This document shows positions 61,160-64,000 of a stretch of 64,000 bases of DNA, piece after piece (within the stretch, counting starts at the first letter, position 1; the number at the start of each line of letters is the position of its first letter). The position numbers and the translations under genes were made by a program. The notes below the pieces were generated by a model. It was given only the letters and a program-made list of their open reading frames with translations, did no database searches and was not told where the DNA came from. The stretch comes from Pseudomonas paralcaligenes (GTDB lineage: Bacteria; Pseudomonadota; Gammaproteobacteria; Pseudomonadales; Pseudomonadaceae), in NCBI RefSeq assembly GCF_019655855.1, contig NZ_BPFX01000006.1, positions 213,564-277,563 of the forward strand, given 5' to 3'.

Positions 61160-61468
61160 TCAATCGTCCTGATGGTCCTGCAGCACCTGGCCATTGGTGG
61201 CGTCCAGCTCCAGATCCCACTTCACGCCCTGGGCGTCGCGCACTTCCACCTGGTAGATATAGCGGCCGTATTCCTCTTCCAGCTCGGTCTCGGTGACCTG
61301 ACCGCCGGGATGCTTGGCCAGGGCGGCGGCGTTGAGCTTGTCGAAGCTCTGGATGGTGCCGGCGTCGCGCAGCTTGAGGGCTTCGTCCGGGCCGAGGTCG
61401 CGGGCCTGGGCAATACCGGCGGTGGCGGCGAGGGTGGCGATGGCGAAAAGGGCAGTCAGCTTGTTCAT
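61160..61468 (-). CDS. PepSY-domain periplasmic protein
   Basis: A 102-residue exported protein: signal peptide (TALFAIATLAATAGIAQA) then one PepSY domain (TELEEEYGRYIYQVEVRDAQ, VKWDLELDATNGQVLQ). GGAG before the ATG at 61468. Such proteins often modulate peptidases or sensor kinases; none is adjacent here. Confidence 0.85.
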   Translation of the reverse strand: MNKLTALFAIATLAATAGIAQARDLGPDEALKLRDAGTIQSFDKLNAAALAKHPGGQVTETELEEEYGRYIYQVEVRDAQGVKWDLELDATNGQVLQDHQDD

Positions 61469-61545
61469 GTGCGTTCTCCGTCGGGAGTAATGGGTTTCGA
61501 CGGAGACCACGATAACCAGGCCGACTTAAGCCAAGCTGAATCCGA

Positions 61546-63846
61546 CTACTTCTCCAGCACTATCTTCGGCGCCCACTTCAACCACTCCTCGTTGACCTCG
61601 TCGTTGAGCACGAAAGTCTGCCCGGGCTGGGCCGGGCCGCCCATGACCGGATTGTCCGGCGTGGCGAAGGCGATGCCACCCTCCAGCAGTGCCTCCAGCG
61701 ACTCGGTACGCACCTTCACGCCCTTGAACAGGCCGGCGTCGACGCCGATGCCACTGGCGTTCCAGAAGCGCGAGCCGCTACGCACCAAAGGCGCATAGCG
61801 CGGCTCGATCAGCACATGGATCAGTACCCGGTCGGAGGTCGGGCCCAGCTCGAAGTCGGTGACCTTGCCCACCGGAATCTCCCGGTAACTGACCACCACA
61901 CCCGGCTTGATCGAGCCCCGGCGCGCCGTGCTCAGCACCAGACGCAGCCCTTGCTCGCGGATCGCCACGGTGGGCGCCTGCTTGCGCATCTCGAAGAGGC
62001 TCTGCGCCTTGCCGGCCTTGGGCGCCGGCAGTACCTCGATGTACTGGCCGCTGACCAGGGTCTCCAGATTGGCAGTGCGCACCAGCCCCAGCTCCGGCTT
62101 GACCACCCAGAACTCGGTGCCCGCCACGGCGATACGCCCGGTCGCCTTGGTGATGCGGGCATGAAGCAGCACGGCCTGCAGATCGTCGGTCAGCTCGACG
62201 CTTTCCACTTTGCCCACGTCGATGCCCTTGAAGCGGATCGCCGTGCCGGGATTGATACCGTCGCCACTCGCCACCTTGATCTGGATCGCCACGCCTTCCT
62301 GCAGCGCCGCTTCGCGATTGTCGTGCAGGGTGAAGCGCTGGATCTTGCGATTGACCGGCGCTTTCACATCCGGCGTCTCGAAGGTGACACCGCCCGCAAG
62401 CAGCGTCTGCAACGACTCGCTCTTCACCTCGATTCCGGAGGAGATGCCGCCCTTCAGCGTCACGCCGCTGGCGTTCCAGAAACGGGTGGAGCTGTTCACC
62501 AGATTCGCGTAGGTCGGCTCGATATGGGCGCCCAGCACGACCCGCTTGCGGTCCTGGGAGAACTGGAAGCTCTGGATGGTGCCGACCTTGACCTGGCGGT
62601 AGAGAATCGGACTGCCGACCTCCAGCGATCCCAGGGTGTCGGCGAACAGCACCAGATGTAGGCCGGGCGCGTCGATATCCAGCGGCGGTGCCTTGGCCCG
62701 TGCCACGAAGTTGCGCATGGGCGGCTTGCCCTTCTCGCCAGGCTTGAGCGCGATGTAGTTGCCCTTGACCAGAGCCTCCAGTCCGGTGATACCCGCCAGG
62801 GAGATAGAGGGCTTGACCACCCAGAACTCAGCCCCCTCGGTGAGGTAATCCTCGGCACGCGGGTCCATCGCCAGGTCGAGCGATGCGGAAGCCAGATCGT
62901 CATCGATCTTGACGGTCTTCACCGAGCCGACCTGGATGCCCTTATACATGACCGGCGTGCGCGCCTCGACACCCTCGAAGTCCTGCAGCTTGAGCACCGC
63001 CTTGATCCCGGCCTGGGCCGCGTCGAAATCATCGTATAGGCGGAAGGGCAGACTCGGATCGGTGGGCGGGCTGTCCTTGCGATGTTCCGGCGTGGCGAAG
63101 GCGATACCGCCCGCGACGATGCTGGTCAGGGACTCGGTGCGCACCTTGACGCCGGAGAGGCCGGCGTCGATGGTCACGCCGCTGGCGTTCCAGAAGCGCG
63201 TGTGCTTGCGCACCAGGCTGGCGAACTCCGGCTGGATGTAGATCTGGATCTCGACGGTGCTCTGGTCTTCGCCCAGCCGATAGCTCTTCACCCGACCGAC
63301 TTGGATCTGCTTGTAGAACACCGGACTGTCACGGTTGATCGAAGCCAATCGCTCGGCCTTCAGAGTGAGATGCAGGCCCGGGACGCTGTCGGAGAGGGGC
63401 GGCTGCTCGGTCAGCGCCACGAACCTGCGGGTCTCTTCCCCATCACCGGGGCTGACGGTGATGTAGTTGCCGGACACCAGGGTCTCCAGGCCGGTGATGC
63501 CGGCCAGGGACACGGAAGGCTTCACCAGCCAGAAGCGGGTATTGCTGCGCAGGTGCGGCTCGACCCGCTTGTCCATCTCCACCGTGACACGCACGCCACG
63601 GTTGGCACCCTCGTCGTCCAGCTCCATGCCGACCACCTTACCGATCGACATGCCTTTATAGATGACCTCGGTCTTGTTGACCTGGATGCCGTCCCCAGCC
63701 GGGAAGAATATCTGAATCTCGATGCCCGCCTGGCTGTAGGCGCGATACGCGAGCCAGCCGCCGATCATCAAGGCTATCAGCGGCAGCACCCATATGGCGG
63801 ACCAGCTGGTGGTGCGGCGGGTGTCAGGAGAATTCAGTGCTGTCAT
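61546..63846 (-). CDS. pqiB: PqiB-type MCE-domain intermembrane transport protein
   Basis: A 766-residue protein with a short cytoplasmic start, one membrane helix (AIWVLPLIALMIGGWLAYRA) and six MCE-type repeats. Three carry an FW(L/V)VKP-type loop (FWLVKPSVSLAG, FWVVKPSISLAG, FWVVKPELGLVR) and three carry RFWNASG loops. MCE rings form a hollow needle that moves lipids between the membranes. It is longer than E. coli PqiB (three MCE) and shorter than LetB (seven). The ATG at 63846 follows GGAGCTCC; a PqiA-type partner would be expected just right of the window. Confidence 0.85.
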   Translation of the reverse strand: MTALNSPDTRRTTSWSAIWVLPLIALMIGGWLAYRAYSQAGIEIQIFFPAGDGIQVNKTEVIYKGMSIGKVVGMELDDEGANRGVRVTVEMDKRVEPHLRSNTRFWLVKPSVSLAGITGLETLVSGNYITVSPGDGEETRRFVALTEQPPLSDSVPGLHLTLKAERLASINRDSPVFYKQIQVGRVKSYRLGEDQSTVEIQIYIQPEFASLVRKHTRFWNASGVTIDAGLSGVKVRTESLTSIVAGGIAFATPEHRKDSPPTDPSLPFRLYDDFDAAQAGIKAVLKLQDFEGVEARTPVMYKGIQVGSVKTVKIDDDLASASLDLAMDPRAEDYLTEGAEFWVVKPSISLAGITGLEALVKGNYIALKPGEKGKPPMRNFVARAKAPPLDIDAPGLHLVLFADTLGSLEVGSPILYRQVKVGTIQSFQFSQDRKRVVLGAHIEPTYANLVNSSTRFWNASGVTLKGGISSGIEVKSESLQTLLAGGVTFETPDVKAPVNRKIQRFTLHDNREAALQEGVAIQIKVASGDGINPGTAIRFKGIDVGKVESVELTDDLQAVLLHARITKATGRIAVAGTEFWVVKPELGLVRTANLETLVSGQYIEVLPAPKAGKAQSLFEMRKQAPTVAIREQGLRLVLSTARRGSIKPGVVVSYREIPVGKVTDFELGPTSDRVLIHVLIEPRYAPLVRSGSRFWNASGIGVDAGLFKGVKVRTESLEALLEGGIAFATPDNPVMGGPAQPGQTFVLNDEVNEEWLKWAPKIVLEK

Positions 63847-64000
63847 GCAAAGGAGCTCCAGTCCTCGGTGCGTCAGGGCCAAGTGTTGGACGGCTGATGG
63901 GTACAAAACGATCCTTCAAGCGTACCGCAAGCGCCCTCTTCCCGCATGCCTGTCAGGTGCATGCGAGTTTCCCAAGCCCATAAAAGCCCAAACCCCCACC

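Overview
The window is high-GC gammaproteobacterial DNA that reads as a Pseudomonas of the P. aeruginosa group or a close relative. The grounds are gene order and protein types that I recognise from that genus: an ethanol-oxidation and PQQ locus (ercS-ercA-pqqH-pqqE-pqqD-pqqC-pqqB-pqqA plus a quinohaemoprotein alcohol dehydrogenase and exaC), a carbonic anhydrase-rimI-holD cluster, the condensin mksFEB, and two Pf-type filamentous prophages. The species cannot be settled from the sequence alone.

Layout. 1-4181 is the right end of a first Pf-like prophage: early genes on the minus strand, a repressor on the plus strand, AT-rich cargo, then a copy of the 3' end of a tRNA-Gly(CCC) gene as the right attachment site. 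4196-12730 is host DNA with small conserved genes, a FAN1-type nuclease overlapping a nuclease-helicase fusion, a TerC-family transporter and a sirtuin. 12737-31393 is the PQQ/alcohol oxidation region, including a sigma-54 activator, two aldehyde dehydrogenases, and a SoxYZ-like/flavoprotein pair. A chemoreceptor, a periplasmic binding protein and a YddG-like exporter follow. 35467-48140 is a second, complete-length Pf-like prophage in a tRNA-Met gene. From left to right it has attL, FitAB-type toxin-antitoxin, integrase, replication protein, Zot, coat genes, early genes, repressor, a cargo operon and attR. 48281-63846 is host DNA again: DMT exporter, carbonic anhydrase, rimI, holD, GlxA-type regulator, hydrolase, carboxynorspermidine synthesis, MksFEB, a PepSY protein and a PqiB-type transport protein.

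How the parts work together. PqqA is the peptide precursor of PQQ, matured by PqqE/D, PqqB, PqqC and a PqqH peptidase. PQQ serves the periplasmic quinohaemoprotein dehydrogenase, whose aldehyde products go to AldA-like and ExaC dehydrogenases. ErcA/ErcS and the sigma-54 activator are the probable control layer. A matching upstream activating motif and a -24/-12 promoter lie both before the dehydrogenase and before the activator gene itself. In prophage 2 the integrase, replication, Zot, repressor and cargo genes are open, but the coat and early genes carry several frameshifts and two in-frame stops, so it looks grounded. Its cargo, a phosphoribosyltransferase, a DprA-like protein and a DUF6119/TIGR04141-type protein in one operon, is the best candidate here for an undescribed system, probably phage defence. 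The first prophage carries unrelated unknown cargo at the same place. A family of palindromic 22-bp repeats is concentrated in the PQQ region and in two places runs into coding sequence.
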